From an uncultured Clostridia bacterium (lineage in GTDB: Bacteria > Bacillota > Clostridia > Oscillospirales > CAG-272): a stretch of 51,685 bases of DNA. Both the position numbers and the translations under genes were made by a program. Positions 1 to 8,172 of this stretch are shown one piece after another (position 1 is the first letter of the stretch; each line of letters starts with the position of its first letter). The stretch spans positions 1 through 51,685 of the forward strand of contig CALAXC010000047.1 of the NCBI GenBank assembly GCA_937894775.1, read 5' to 3'. Below the pieces are notes generated by a model that was given only the letters and a program-made list of their open reading frames with translations, ran no database searches and was not told the DNA's origin.

Positions 1-540
1 TAAGTCCTCATCAGTGATTCCTGAAGGAATAGTGCTGGCGGCACTGTTGTCCACGGTGGTGGGTGCTATCAGACTCTGGGCATCTGCGGTGAAGGCGGTC
101 TGGAGGAAGCCCTTGTCGGTGTAGGTCGTGTCATTTTCCTGAGCGTCGTCACTCTTCACTACATCGAGGCCGTTCAGCCAGGCACGGATGGTGCTGTACT
201 GCCAGTTGTTGGGGTACACGGTGTCAGGATCTCCTTCCTTTGTCCCTGCCCCAATGATTGTTCTGGTGTTGCGGTCCACATAGTAGGGGATGCCGCCGGT
301 GAGAATCTTCTCCGCCAGCAGCAGGGCATTGCTGGTGGACTTACCTTCGGGGTCTTTGTAATCCTCCGTCAGCACACGCCACACAATCGGCTCCACCTTG
401 AACCACCGAGTACTGGGACTGCTGCTTTCATCTTTTTGGTTTACCCCACTGCCGTCACTGTATTTGTAGCCAGCCTCATAAGCCTTTTCTTCTCGCTTAA
501 TCCCCTCGGGATCTTCGTCTTCTCTAAAAGATGTAAACAT
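1..540 (-). CDS. DUF6273-type extracellular protein, C-terminus cut by window edge
   Basis: An open frame runs leftward from ATG at 540 off the window, at least 180 codons without a stop. It contains IVWRVL, a LLLAEKIL strand, NNWQYSTIRAWLNG and GFLQTAFTADAQSL, the pattern I know from DUF6273 proteins, which are secreted proteins of unknown function in Clostridia and spirochaetes. The frame stays open upstream to a TTG at 579 and would add a hydrophobic stretch (YYICSIILTVLI) that could be a signal or membrane anchor; I see no ribosome binding site for either start. Base composition is clearly more GC-rich than the adjoining 541-711, so the DNA may come from another source. Family call moderately sure; start unsure. 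Confidence 0.6.
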   Translation of the reverse strand, partial: MFTSFREDEDPEGIKREEKAYEAGYKYSDGSGVNQKDESSSPSTRWFKVEPIVWRVLTEDYKDPEGKSTSNALLLAEKILTGGIPYYVDRNTRTIIGAGTKEGDPDTVYPNNWQYSTIRAWLNGLDVVKSDDAQENDTTYTDKGFLQTAFTADAQSLIAPTTVDNSAASTIPSGITDEDL

Positions 541-658
541 AATTAATACAGTTAAAATTATAGAACAAATATAATACAAGAAAGACTATACAAAGTTGTT
601 ATTTTAATAAAATCACCATTATTCGAACTTATTGAAGCATAAATACCGCATCACCATA

Positions 659-696
659 AACAATGAAGACAAGCCATGCGGCTTGTCTTCATTGTT
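659..696. terminator. Strong hairpin, bidirectional terminator
   Basis: Perfect 17-bp inverted repeat (659-675 and 680-696) around the loop ATGC, followed by TTTTAT on the plus side and preceded by an A/T-rich run. It lies between the DUF6273 fragment and the broken permease and could stop transcription of the permease on the minus strand. Confidence 0.75.
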
Positions 697-711
697 TTAT
701 CTACATGTACC

Positions 712-1392
712 TTATCTAATTTTCCACCGAGGCTCCACTCCCCCATTGCAGCACACATAAAAAGCGATAAAATTAATTGGTAATTTTTTTGTTTGGATAG
801 AATAAAAAGCTCCAATTAAATCGTTTCGCCAAACAAAATTTGATCGATTTGATTGTAACTGAATTCTTGTAATTTGGTTCCATGCAAATCCATAATTGTG
901 AATAAGTGAAAATTTGCTTTCTCTTTTTTTTTCGGTTTGCTCACTATTCTCTTTTGAAAATATTGGTGAACAAATTAAAGAGAAAATTAAAATTGTTAAA
1001 AACAACCAAGCTATTAACGGTCCTTTTAATTTAAACTTAAATCTCGCAAAACCGTATGCTGCAATTGAACATGTTACAACCTCTATCAAGGCACTTATGA
1101 TTTGATATTTTAATGTTGCCAAAATAGATTTACTGTAATCTAGAATTTCAAGAGCGATCTTATAGTTTTCTTTTACCGCAAAGCTCTCAGGAATCCAAAT
1201 CCTCGAAGCGTTCATAAAAGATTCTCTACTGCGAGTTGAAGTTATAAGCATATGAAGCAGTGGATACAAAATAACATAACCAATAGCCAACAAAACGATT
1301 ATTCTGATTACGGAAACAAGCATTTTTGTAATTTCTTTTTTTCGTCTTATGGCAAGAATAGAGTTTGAAGCACAAGTAGAAAATTTTTTCAT
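712..1392 (-). pseudogene. Broken carbohydrate ABC transporter permease (MalG type)
   Basis: Residues about 25-130 look like the first half of a MalG-family sugar permease: a first membrane helix (RIIVLLAIGYVILYPLLHML), a loop with IWIPESFAVKENYKIAL, and the helix ending SIAAYGFARFKFKLKG. From about residue 140 the expected permease sequence (the PPQ...PLY region and EAA loop) is absent and is replaced by about 85 unrelated, polar residues. A normal family member has about 280 residues. Neither other minus-strand frame restores the family, so this is not a simple one-base frameshift; it looks like a join to other DNA near 960-1000. It follows the 68-codon C-terminal permease fragment by 14 bases, the usual order of paired sugar permeases. 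Probably not functional. Confidence 0.6.
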
Positions 1393-1406
1393 CTAAACAT
1401 CTCCCC

Positions 1407-1613
1407 CTATTCCCACCTTTTCATTAGGAACCGATTATAAAGGAAAATTATCAATCCTATAACAAGTCCCACAATAGCGAAAAATACCCACAACATTGCC
1501 GAAGATCGGTCATACTTTCCACCATTCATCATAGAATAAACATTTCTCATAATAGGTGAGGTTTTATCATCAAACAATTCAACAAAATCAAAGAAAACGT
1601 GTGGAATGCGCAT
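1407..1613 (-). pseudogene. C-terminal fragment of an ABC sugar permease (MalF type)
   Basis: The 68-codon frame ends SSAMLWVFFAIVGLVIGLIIFLYN... with a closing MKRWE. This is the shape of the last membrane helix of the first sugar permease (usual form GYASAMAWVLF...), which is normally encoded directly before the MalG-type permease, as here. Everything before the last about 50 residues is missing: in-frame stops lie just upstream and the preceding DNA is A/T-rich repeat sequence. The gene is a remnant or is cut by a join near 1620. Confidence 0.5.
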
Positions 1614-1710
1614 TAATGATTAAAGCAGCAGAAGCTGAAATGGAATAGAGTTTTAATAAATTGTAAACTTATAAAGGAACTGTGAAAAATTATTTTGTTC
1701 TTATGATCTA

Positions 1711-1819
1711 CTTGTCTAAGAAACTCTAAGACTGTTTATTCGGTGTATGAAGAGTGAAGAACTGATATAAATTCAATTTGTTCTCATATCAACTTGTCTA
1801 AGAAACTCTAAGATTGTTT
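1711..1819 (+). repeat. Direct repeat, two copies 82 bp apart
   Basis: The 27-bp stretch at 1711-1737 recurs at 1793-1819 with one change (C to T). Both copies start CTTGTCTAAGAAACTC and are preceded by TTGTTCT plus a few variable bases. The second copy forms the left end of the loop of the long inverted repeat at 1757-1867. Confidence 0.8.
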
Positions 1820-1867
1820 GTAAGCCAAGTTGATAAAATCGAACAAACAGAATTTATATCAGTTCTT
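1757..1867. repeat. Long imperfect inverted repeat
   Basis: Arms 1757-1795 and 1827-1867 pair in three blocks: AAGAACTGATATAAATT with its complement (17 bp), TTGTTC with GAACAA, and TATCAACTT with AAGTTGATA. A loop of about 31 bases remains. There is no terminal T-run of the usual terminator kind. The 527-base gap 1614-2140 holds this structure, the direct repeat and the secD leader, and no gene I can support. Confidence 0.75.
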
Positions 1868-1985
1868 TAATTTTTATATACCAAGCATGTTTCTATGGAG
1901 TGCATTGTGCTTTTAAAAAAGCAATATATTGTAGAAATCTACAAAACATTCAAAATAAGAGTATGTCTATTTATCAAAAATGTGG

Positions 1986-1991
1986 TATAAT
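1986..1991 (+). promoter_or_regulatory. Possible extended -10 promoter of secD
   Basis: TGGTATAAT has the TGnTATAAT form of an extended -10 element. No convincing -35 is seen 17 bp upstream. It lies about 150 bp before the secD start. Confidence 0.4.
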
Positions 1992-2053
1992 TAATCTTAA
2001 GTCATGCTTTTTTGTGATAAAGAGGTGTGGTTATGAGCGGTCTCGACCGTATT

Positions 2054-2099
2054 ATCATATAAGGTTCTCAAGATGAAGGAAGACAGAGTCTTATATGAT
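2054..2099 (+). promoter_or_regulatory. Hairpin in the secD leader
   Basis: ATCATATAAG (2054-2063) and CTTATATGAT (2090-2099) form a perfect 10-bp stem with a 26-base loop, between the putative promoter and the secD ribosome binding site. It has no T-run, so it is more likely an mRNA leader structure than a terminator. A nine-codon ATG frame at 2033 runs into the left arm. Confidence 0.45.
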
Positions 2100-2140
2100 T
2101 CATGTAGTTTACTACATATAGAAAGGAAAGGAAGAACAAA

Positions 2141-2670
2141 ATGAAAAAGAAGGGTAATAGCAAAAATCAAGGTTACCTACAATTAGCAATTGTTGCCGTT
2201 GTCATTGCAGTCCTTACAGTAATTGCTGTCATTGGTATCGGTCCAAAACAATTTGGTAGTGTAAAAGATATTAGCTTAGGTCTTGATCTTGCTGGCGGTG
2301 TAAGTATCACATATCAGTCAGTAAAAGATGATCCTAGTAGTGAAGCAATGGCAGATACCATTTATAAGCTTCAAAAACGTGTAGAAAGTTATAGTACAGA
2401 ATCAGCTGTATATAAAGAGGGAACCAACCGTATTAACGTTGATATTCCAGGTGTAACAGATGCAAATAAAATCTTAAAAGAATTAGGAAAAGCAGGTTCC
2501 ATTCAGTTTAAAACGGAAGATGGAGAAGTTGTAATAGATGGTTCTGATATTGAAGGTGCTGAACCAGCTTCCTATCAAGAACAATCTGGTTTAGTTAAAA
2601 ACTGTGTACAACTTACATTAAATGCAGCAGGTACTAAGAAGTTTGCGAAAGCAACATCAGAAAACGTTGA
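2141..2670 (+). CDS. secD: Protein translocase subunit SecD, 5' fragment
   Basis: SecD is the membrane subunit that, with SecF and YajC, assists late steps of Sec export. Residues 1-176 match its N-terminal part: a first membrane helix (QLAIVAVVIAVLTVIAVIGI), the signature LGLDLAGGVSITYQ, then the first periplasmic region with KLQKRVE, NRINVDIPGV and LTLNAAGTKKFAKAT. The ribosome binding site is GAAAGGAAAGGAAG before ATG 2141. The family continues for hundreds more residues with five further helices, but here homology stops at SENV: the next bases are the reverse complement of an asd gene start and the frame ends at 2686. The fragment is joined, not simply truncated by a stop codon. Confidence 0.8.
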
Positions 2671-2717
2671 CCAACCATTCCCGTAGCGCCTACGACGCCA
2701 ACTTTCATTTTTTCCAT
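2661..2717 (-). CDS. asd: Aspartate-semialdehyde dehydrogenase, first 19 codons
   Basis: On the minus strand ATG at 2717 starts MEKMKVGVVGATGMVGQRF, the N-terminal NADP-binding glycine motif (GATGMVG) of aspartate-semialdehyde dehydrogenase, the second enzyme of the lysine/threonine/methionine pathway. A good ribosome binding site (GAAAGGA) lies 8 bases before it. The frame is cut where it meets secD. It follows rsmI on the same strand after 107 bases, so it is probably the real neighbour of rsmI, and the chromosome proper would begin here. Confidence 0.75.
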
Positions 2718-2824
2718 AACAAAATCCTTTCAAATGTATATGATAAATATTATTTTATAAATACAACACAGAATAATATACCACAAATATTAAGAAAAAT
2801 CAATATTTTTACAGGTTTTATTTA

Positions 2825-3691
2825 TTATTTTTCTATTAAAAGGCTGTAAAGCTGATTTCTTGAGATCCCTCTTGCCTGTGCAACCGTCTTTATTGCTTGA
2901 TTTTTACTCATTCCCTCAGAGCAAAGCTTTTCTACCGCATCTGCGGGTGAAAGCATAGCAAGAGCATCGTTTTCTGTATTTATAGCACCGCTTCCGCCTT
3001 CTATTACAAGAACGTACTCACCTCGTGGCTCACGTGAATTATACAGCTCACACGCTTCTCCTATTGTTGTACGTATTATTTCTTCATTAAGCTTTGTCAG
3101 CTCTCTGCACAATGCTATCTTTCTATCCTCACCAAGCGTTTTTGCCAGATCCTCAAGTGTAGTTTTCAGCTTATGCGGTGCTTCGTGCAATATAAACGTG
3201 CGTTCTTCGGTGCGTAAAGCCTCGAGCCGCGCTTTTCTTTCCTTCTTCTGAATCGGCAAAAAGCCCTCAAAAACAAATCTTGAAGTCGAAAGTGCGGAAA
3301 GAGCCAACGCATTTACCATAGCGCAAGCTCCAGGAATTGCCATTACAACGATCCCGTTCTCTGCGCAAAGCCTTACAAGATCCTCACCCGGATCCGATAT
3401 TGCAGGAGTGCCCGCGTCGGTAATAAGCGCGCAGGTCTGTCCCGAACGCAGTTTTTCAACTATTTCCTCTCCCCGCTCTTTTTTATTATGTTCATAATAA
3501 GATATCAAAGGTTTGCTTATTCCGAAATGTGTAAGTAATCGCAAGCTATTTCTTGTATCCTCAGCCGCAATAAAATCAACCTCTGACAAAACCTTAAGAG
3601 CTCTTTCGCTGATATCCGAAAGATTGCCTATAGGTGTTGCTACAAGATACAGCGTGCTTGCCGATATTTTATTTTTTTCAAGATCCTTCAT
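2825..3691 (-). CDS. rsmI: 16S rRNA (cytidine(1402)-2'-O)-methyltransferase RsmI
   Basis: RsmI methylates the 2'-O of C1402 in 16S rRNA using S-adenosylmethionine, in the decoding centre of the small subunit. The 288-residue protein has the tetrapyrrole-methylase fold signatures of this family: LYLVATPIGNLSDIS at the start, AAEDTRNSLRLL, the loop ALITDAGTPAISDPG, and IPGACAMVNALALS, then the RsmI-typical FVFEGFLP and FILHEAPHKL. Length is usual. A purine-rich AAGGAAGG lies about 18 bases before ATG 3691, rather far for a ribosome binding site, so the exact start is a little uncertain. It diverges from the amidase gene at 3798. Confidence 0.93.
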   Translation of the reverse strand: MKDLEKNKISASTLYLVATPIGNLSDISERALKVLSEVDFIAAEDTRNSLRLLTHFGISKPLISYYEHNKKERGEEIVEKLRSGQTCALITDAGTPAISDPGEDLVRLCAENGIVVMAIPGACAMVNALALSALSTSRFVFEGFLPIQKKERKARLEALRTEERTFILHEAPHKLKTTLEDLAKTLGEDRKIALCRELTKLNEEIIRTTIGEACELYNSREPRGEYVLVIEGGSGAINTENDALAMLSPADAVEKLCSEGMSKNQAIKTVAQARGISRNQLYSLLIEK

Positions 3692-3797
3692 TTTTACTTT
3701 TTTATATTTCCTTCCTTATTCGTAACGCCTCTTGTAACTGTTTCTTTGTTTTTTTCATATTATTTTATAAAAGCATTTTTATAAAGAGGTGTAATTT

Positions 3798-4364
3798 ATG
3801 GCTATAAAAATTTTCATCGATCAAGGGCACAACCCAAATAACCCAAATGCGGGCGCAGAAGGCAACGGACTTCGCGAACAAGACATCGTATTCAGAATAG
3901 GAATACTGTTAGCCGACCTTTTCCGTCAAAATCCCGCTTTTGAAGTAAGGCTTTCACGTCCGACTCTTGATGTACAGCTCGGAACGTCAAACACGACAAG
4001 TCTGCGCGAACGTGTTCGCCTTGCCAACGAATGGGGCGCAGATTATTTTTTAAGTCTGCATACTAACGCATCAAGTATTCCAAGCGCCACGGGCGTTGAA
4101 GCATTTGCATTTTCAAAACCTTCGGCTGCATTTGACCTTGGCACAGATATAGTACGTGAGATAAGTGCGCTTACCGGTCTGCAAAACAGAGGTATGAAGG
4201 TAAGAAACGGTCTTTACGTACTGAGAAAGACCTCAATGCCTTCGGTTCTTATAGAACTCGGATTCATCACCAACCCAAACGATGCACGTCTTATGGTCGA
4301 CGAGCCCGAACTCTTCGCAGAGGGAATATATAACGGCACGCTCAACTATCTCAACCTAACATAA
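3798..4364 (+). CDS. N-acetylmuramoyl-L-alanine amidase (Amidase_3)
   Basis: Zinc amidase that cuts the bond between muramic acid and the stem peptide of peptidoglycan. The 188 residues are a bare catalytic domain. The zinc ligands and catalytic Glu can be placed: His in IDQGHN near residue 11, Glu in GLREQD near 26, His in SLHTNAS near 95, and Glu in VLIELGF near 158. There is no signal peptide, membrane helix or wall-binding repeat, so it either stays inside (sporulation or lysis role), is released on lysis, or is exported by another route. The ribosome binding site AGAGGTG precedes ATG 3798. It faces ligA tail to tail with only 9 bases between. Confidence 0.9.
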   Translation: MAIKIFIDQGHNPNNPNAGAEGNGLREQDIVFRIGILLADLFRQNPAFEVRLSRPTLDVQLGTSNTTSLRERVRLANEWGADYFLSLHTNASSIPSATGVEAFAFSKPSAAFDLGTDIVREISALTGLQNRGMKVRNGLYVLRKTSMPSVLIELGFITNPNDARLMVDEPELFAEGIYNGTLNYLNLT

Positions 4365-4373
4365 ATTTTTAAA

Positions 4374-6389
4374 TCACAAAGAACCGTTATTTATCATTTC
4401 AAGAAGTTCATCTTCGGAAATGATCTTAATTCCAAGCTCCTGAGCCTTGGTAAGCTTACTTCCCGCAGCTTCACCCGCAAGAACGAATGAAGTTTTCTTT
4501 GAAACACTTCCCGACACCTTTCCACCGTTCTGCTTTATCAAAGCACTTGCTTCATCACGCGACATAGTAGGCAGTGTACCTGTAATAACAAAAGTACTGC
4601 CCGCCAAAATATCGCCCGCAGGTGTAGAATTATCCACAGTAATAACCCCCGCATCGGAAAGTCGCTTACATAGATCTATATTTTGAGAATGAGAGAAGAA
4701 ATCAACGACATAATCCGCTGTAACCTCTCCAAAATTTTCTATTGCAGATATTTCTTCTTTAGTAGCCGAAATAATCCTGTCAAGTGTTCCGAATGTCGAC
4801 GCCAAAGCGGCAGATGCGACTTCTCCGACCTCTCTTATACCGAGTGCGTAAACAAGTCTTGCAAGACCGACACTCTTAGAGCTTTCTATTGCAGAAACAA
4901 GATTTTGTGCCGATTTTTTACCCATTCTTTCAAGTCCCTCGATGTCCTCACATCTTAGAGAATAGAGATCTGCGGCATCCTTTATTATTCCGTTAAGAAT
5001 AAACAGCTCTACTATCTGAGGCCCTAATCCGTCGATATTCATAGCTCCTTTAGATGCAAAGTGCTCTATACTTCTCGCCACTTGAGCAGGACACAAGCTG
5101 TTAGTGCATCTCAAAGCCACTCCGTCATTTTTATCAAAAAATACGGGTTCACCGCAAGACGGACAATGCGTAGGTGTAGCGAATACCCTTTCGCTTCCGT
5201 CACGCGCCAAAATGTTTGTTCTTACCACCTCAGGAATTATATCTCCTGCCTTACGGACACACACAGTATCGCCAAGCATTATTTCTCTTTCACGAATAAA
5301 ATCGATATTATGCAACGTGGCTCTGCTCACTGTTGTTCCTGCAAGTCTTACAGGTTCAAGTATTGCGGTCGGGGTAAGAACTCCGGTTCTTCCCACCGCA
5401 ACCGTAATATCGATAAGCTTTGTTTCCTTCTCTTCGGGCGGAAATTTATATGCAACCGCCCATTTTGGCGTGCTTGTTCCCTCGCCAACCTGTCGGCGCG
5501 CTTCAAGATCGTCTATCTTTATAACAACTCCGTCAATATCATACGAAAGATCATCTCTGGCATTTCCTATTGCATTGATATGCGCTATAATGTCGGCACT
5601 ATCCGAAGCAACACATCTCATAGGCAGAACTTTAAATCCGAGCTCCGACAAGCGTTCAAGCGTTTCGGTATGTGTTTTGGGCACTCTGCCGTCAGCATAA
5701 AGACTTCCCTCCTGAAAATTAAATACAAATATATCAAGCTTTCGTTGGGCTGTCACCGTTGAATCAAGCTGACGCAGCGAACCCGCCGCCGCATTTCTGG
5801 GATTTGCCATAAGAGATCTACCCGCAGCCTCACGTTTTTCGTTTATCGCTTCAAAGACCGCTCTCGGCATATACACCTCACCTCTTACAGTAAGCGTGAG
5901 CGGCTCCGGCAGGCGGAGGGGTATCGACTGTACAGTGCGAAGATTCATCGTAACATCTTCTCCTACATAGCCGTCACCTCGTGTAGCTCCCTTGACAAAT
6001 TCTCCGTTTTCATAAACAAGAGAAACCGAAAGTCCGTCTATCTTGGGTTCAACTGAAAACTCGGGTGCTGTCAATATATCATCCATTTTTTGGCAAAACT
6101 CTTCTGTTTCTTCAAAAGAAAAAACATCGGACAGCGAATCCATTTTTACACTGTGCGTAACCTTTTCAAATTTATCAAGAGCCTTTCCGCCTACTCGCTG
6201 CGTAGGTGATGCCGCGTCGTAAAGCTCGGGATACTGCTCCTCAAGAGCCTTCAGCTCGGCAAACATCATATCGTATTCATAGTCAGATATTTCGGGGGAA
6301 TCATAAACATAATATCTTTGCGAATGATAAGTCAGACTCTCTCTGAGAGCTCTGACCTTTTCTTTTATTTCATTTGATACCTTATCCAT
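4374..6389 (-). CDS. ligA: NAD-dependent DNA ligase LigA
   Basis: LigA seals nicks in DNA during replication and repair using NAD+. The 671-residue protein has the full order of domains: domain Ia with the NMN-contact residues (YYVYDSPEISDYEYD near 26-40), the adenylation domain with the nucleotidyl lysine K116 in EPKIDG, the OB fold, a four-cysteine zinc finger (CPSC...CTNSLC near 410-430), helix-hairpin-helix repeats (NIDGLGPQIVELF, LERMGKKSAQNL) and a C-terminal BRCT domain (GSTFVITGTLPTMSRDEA...). The start at 6389 has a strong ribosome binding site (GGAGGAAGG). Standard length, nothing missing. Confidence 0.97.
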   Translation of the reverse strand: MDKVSNEIKEKVRALRESLTYHSQRYYVYDSPEISDYEYDMMFAELKALEEQYPELYDAASPTQRVGGKALDKFEKVTHSVKMDSLSDVFSFEETEEFCQKMDDILTAPEFSVEPKIDGLSVSLVYENGEFVKGATRGDGYVGEDVTMNLRTVQSIPLRLPEPLTLTVRGEVYMPRAVFEAINEKREAAGRSLMANPRNAAAGSLRQLDSTVTAQRKLDIFVFNFQEGSLYADGRVPKTHTETLERLSELGFKVLPMRCVASDSADIIAHINAIGNARDDLSYDIDGVVIKIDDLEARRQVGEGTSTPKWAVAYKFPPEEKETKLIDITVAVGRTGVLTPTAILEPVRLAGTTVSRATLHNIDFIREREIMLGDTVCVRKAGDIIPEVVRTNILARDGSERVFATPTHCPSCGEPVFFDKNDGVALRCTNSLCPAQVARSIEHFASKGAMNIDGLGPQIVELFILNGIIKDAADLYSLRCEDIEGLERMGKKSAQNLVSAIESSKSVGLARLVYALGIREVGEVASAALASTFGTLDRIISATKEEISAIENFGEVTADYVVDFFSHSQNIDLCKRLSDAGVITVDNSTPAGDILAGSTFVITGTLPTMSRDEASALIKQNGGKVSGSVSKKTSFVLAGEAAGSKLTKAQELGIKIISEDELLEMINNGSL

Positions 6390-6452
6390 TTTACCTTCCT
6401 CCGTATCTCAGCGAAATATTACGTTGCATTTAAACATACTACATCATTATAT

Positions 6453-6481
6453 ATTATATCAATTTAATAGCTTTCTGTCAA
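6453..6481 (-). promoter_or_regulatory. ligA promoter
   Basis: On the minus strand TTGACA (6481-6476), 17-bp spacer, TATAAT (6458-6453) with TG one base before the -10. It lies about 65 bp upstream of the ligA start. Confidence 0.8.
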
Positions 6482-6570
6482 TTAAAGAAATATATTTTTT
6501 GTAAAAAGTTATCAAACAAGCCTTGAAAATCATAAGGATTAGACAGTAGGCAACGGAGGTGTAAGCGAAT

Positions 6571-7584
6571 ATGAAAATTGTTTTTTCCATTCTCGTTTTA
6601 GGCGTTGCGCTTGTAAACGGTTGGACCGATGCTCCAAGCGCTATCGCGGGATGCGTTTCGACAAGAGCACTTTCTGCAAAAGCCGCGCTTATCCTTGCGG
6701 CAATATCTAATTTTTTAGGCGCTGTGATAATGGCTGTTTTATGTCCGACCGTAGCAAAAACACTTTACGGAATAGCCGACTTCGGTAACGATCCAAAAGC
6801 CTCGATAATAGCTCTTTCCTCTGCTCTTATAACCGTCATAATATGGGCAACCGCTGCTTCTCTTAAGGGCTTTCCGACAAGTGAAAGTCACGCACTTATA
6901 TCAGCGGTATGCGGAAGCGCACTTGCAACAAATATGTCTTTTTCATCTATACAGTTAAACGAATGGATGAGTGTTATTTTAGGAATTATCATTTCTACCT
7001 TACCCGTTATGTTTTTCTCATTTTTCATATATAAGATCTCGATAAAAATTTTTTCTCCTCACGACCGAAGACGCACTATGCGATATTTTACAAAAGTCGG
7101 AAGGATAAGCGCCGCAATAAGCTCTTTTCTACACGGTGCGCAGGATTCGCAAAAATTTATTGGAGTATATATGTTAGGACTTGGTTTTTTGAGCGGAAAC
7201 ACAAATACAGCATCTGCAAATATATTCAGGATACCTATATCGATAACTCTTCTCTGTGCCGCCGCCATGACACTGGGAACTCTTATCGGGGGTGCAAAAA
7301 TAATAAAAAAGGTCGGTTGCGAGATGACCGAGCTCGATCCGCTTAGCAGCAGCGCAGCAGATACGGCATCTTCCTCCTTTCTTGGCGTCTGCTCTTTTTT
7401 GGGGATCCCTACAGCAACAACGCACGCAAAGACCTGCGCACTTATGGGTGTTGGACTTTGCAAGAAAGGAGCTACAAATCCAAAAATCGTATCTCAGATA
7501 TTTCTCGCTTGGTTTCTCACCTTTCCGATCTGCGCAATATTAAGCTTTTTACTGTCATTGATAGCAAAAATCATATTTTTATAA
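6571..7584 (+). CDS. pit: Inorganic phosphate transporter, Pit family
   Basis: Low-affinity phosphate (metal phosphate):cation symporter of the inner membrane. The 337-residue protein is almost entirely hydrophobic helices. It carries both family marks: NGWTDAPSAIAG near residue 16 (the usual N-D-x-x-N region, here NGWTDAP) and the internal-repeat counterpart HGAQDSQKF near 189, with SHALISAVCGS and TTHAKTCALMGVG as the paired re-entrant motifs. The ribosome binding site GGAGGTG lies before ATG 6571. It is followed after 33 bases by the DUF47 gene, the usual pit-partner pair. In a window rich in secreted phosphoesterases it is the obvious uptake route for freed phosphate. Confidence 0.9.
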   Translation: MKIVFSILVLGVALVNGWTDAPSAIAGCVSTRALSAKAALILAAISNFLGAVIMAVLCPTVAKTLYGIADFGNDPKASIIALSSALITVIIWATAASLKGFPTSESHALISAVCGSALATNMSFSSIQLNEWMSVILGIIISTLPVMFFSFFIYKISIKIFSPHDRRRTMRYFTKVGRISAAISSFLHGAQDSQKFIGVYMLGLGFLSGNTNTASANIFRIPISITLLCAAAMTLGTLIGGAKIIKKVGCEMTELDPLSSSAADTASSSFLGVCSFLGIPTATTHAKTCALMGVGLCKKGATNPKIVSQIFLAWFLTFPICAILSFLLSLIAKIIFL

Positions 7585-7617
7585 TGCATTTAAACTCTAT
7601 TTTTACAGAAGGTCATT

Positions 7618-8169
7618 ATGCAAAAAACAAATTATTTTGATCTGCTTGAAGAGCTTTCACTGCTCTGCACAAGATCGGTATTTTTAGTATCTTCAAGCTC
7701 TCGTTCGGCATTACAGAAAGCTTTTTTGGAAATTTCGAAAATTCAATTTCTTTCTCTTGAAAAGCTAAACGAGCTCGAAGCAGCACTTTTCACAGATTTC
7801 CTACCGCCGCTCGAAAGACAGTCTATCGCCGAAATAGCTCACAAGCTATGTCACGTTATAGAGCGATCGGCACAGTTTATTTATCAAAAAAGCCTTAAAT
7901 CTTCGGCTGAAAGAAAAATAAAAGACACCGACGTTTGCTCCGAGCTCGCACAAATAATAGAAGAAAGTATAAAAATGTTAAAGAAAATAAAAAAGCCAAA
8001 CCAAACGCCAGACATCAAAAAATTCCGTGAACTCCTACTGCGCTCGCGCAAAGCTTCGCGAACCTTTCAAAAACGTCAACCGTGCGGACTGCTAACGGTT
8101 TGTGAGCTTCGCGAAGAACTTTCCGATTGTTTTGATAAGATAATAGAAATGATGCTTTGCAATATATGA
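7618..8169 (+). CDS. DUF47 / PhoU-like Pit accessory protein
   Basis: A helical cytoplasmic protein of 183 residues of the DUF47 family, distant relatives of PhoU, which are encoded beside Pit transporters and thought to regulate them. Visible are a run of amphipathic helices with spaced acidic residues, e.g. LAQIIEESIKMLKKIKKP and CELREELSDCFDKIIEMM, and many regularly spaced charged residues, but no catalytic motif. ATG 7618 is preceded by AGAAGG. It is transcribed with pit and ends 3 bases before the oppositely oriented symporter gene. Slightly shorter than the usual about 205 residues. Confidence 0.75.
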   Translation: MQKTNYFDLLEELSLLCTRSVFLVSSSSRSALQKAFLEISKIQFLSLEKLNELEAALFTDFLPPLERQSIAEIAHKLCHVIERSAQFIYQKSLKSSAERKIKDTDVCSELAQIIEESIKMLKKIKKPNQTPDIKKFRELLLRSRKASRTFQKRQPCGLLTVCELREELSDCFDKIIEMMLCNI

Positions 8170-8172
8170 ATC

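Noticed and set aside
2033..2062. Nine-codon frame as a leader peptide for secD
   Set aside because: Too short to judge, with no regulatory codon run. Noted only because it overlaps the leader hairpin.
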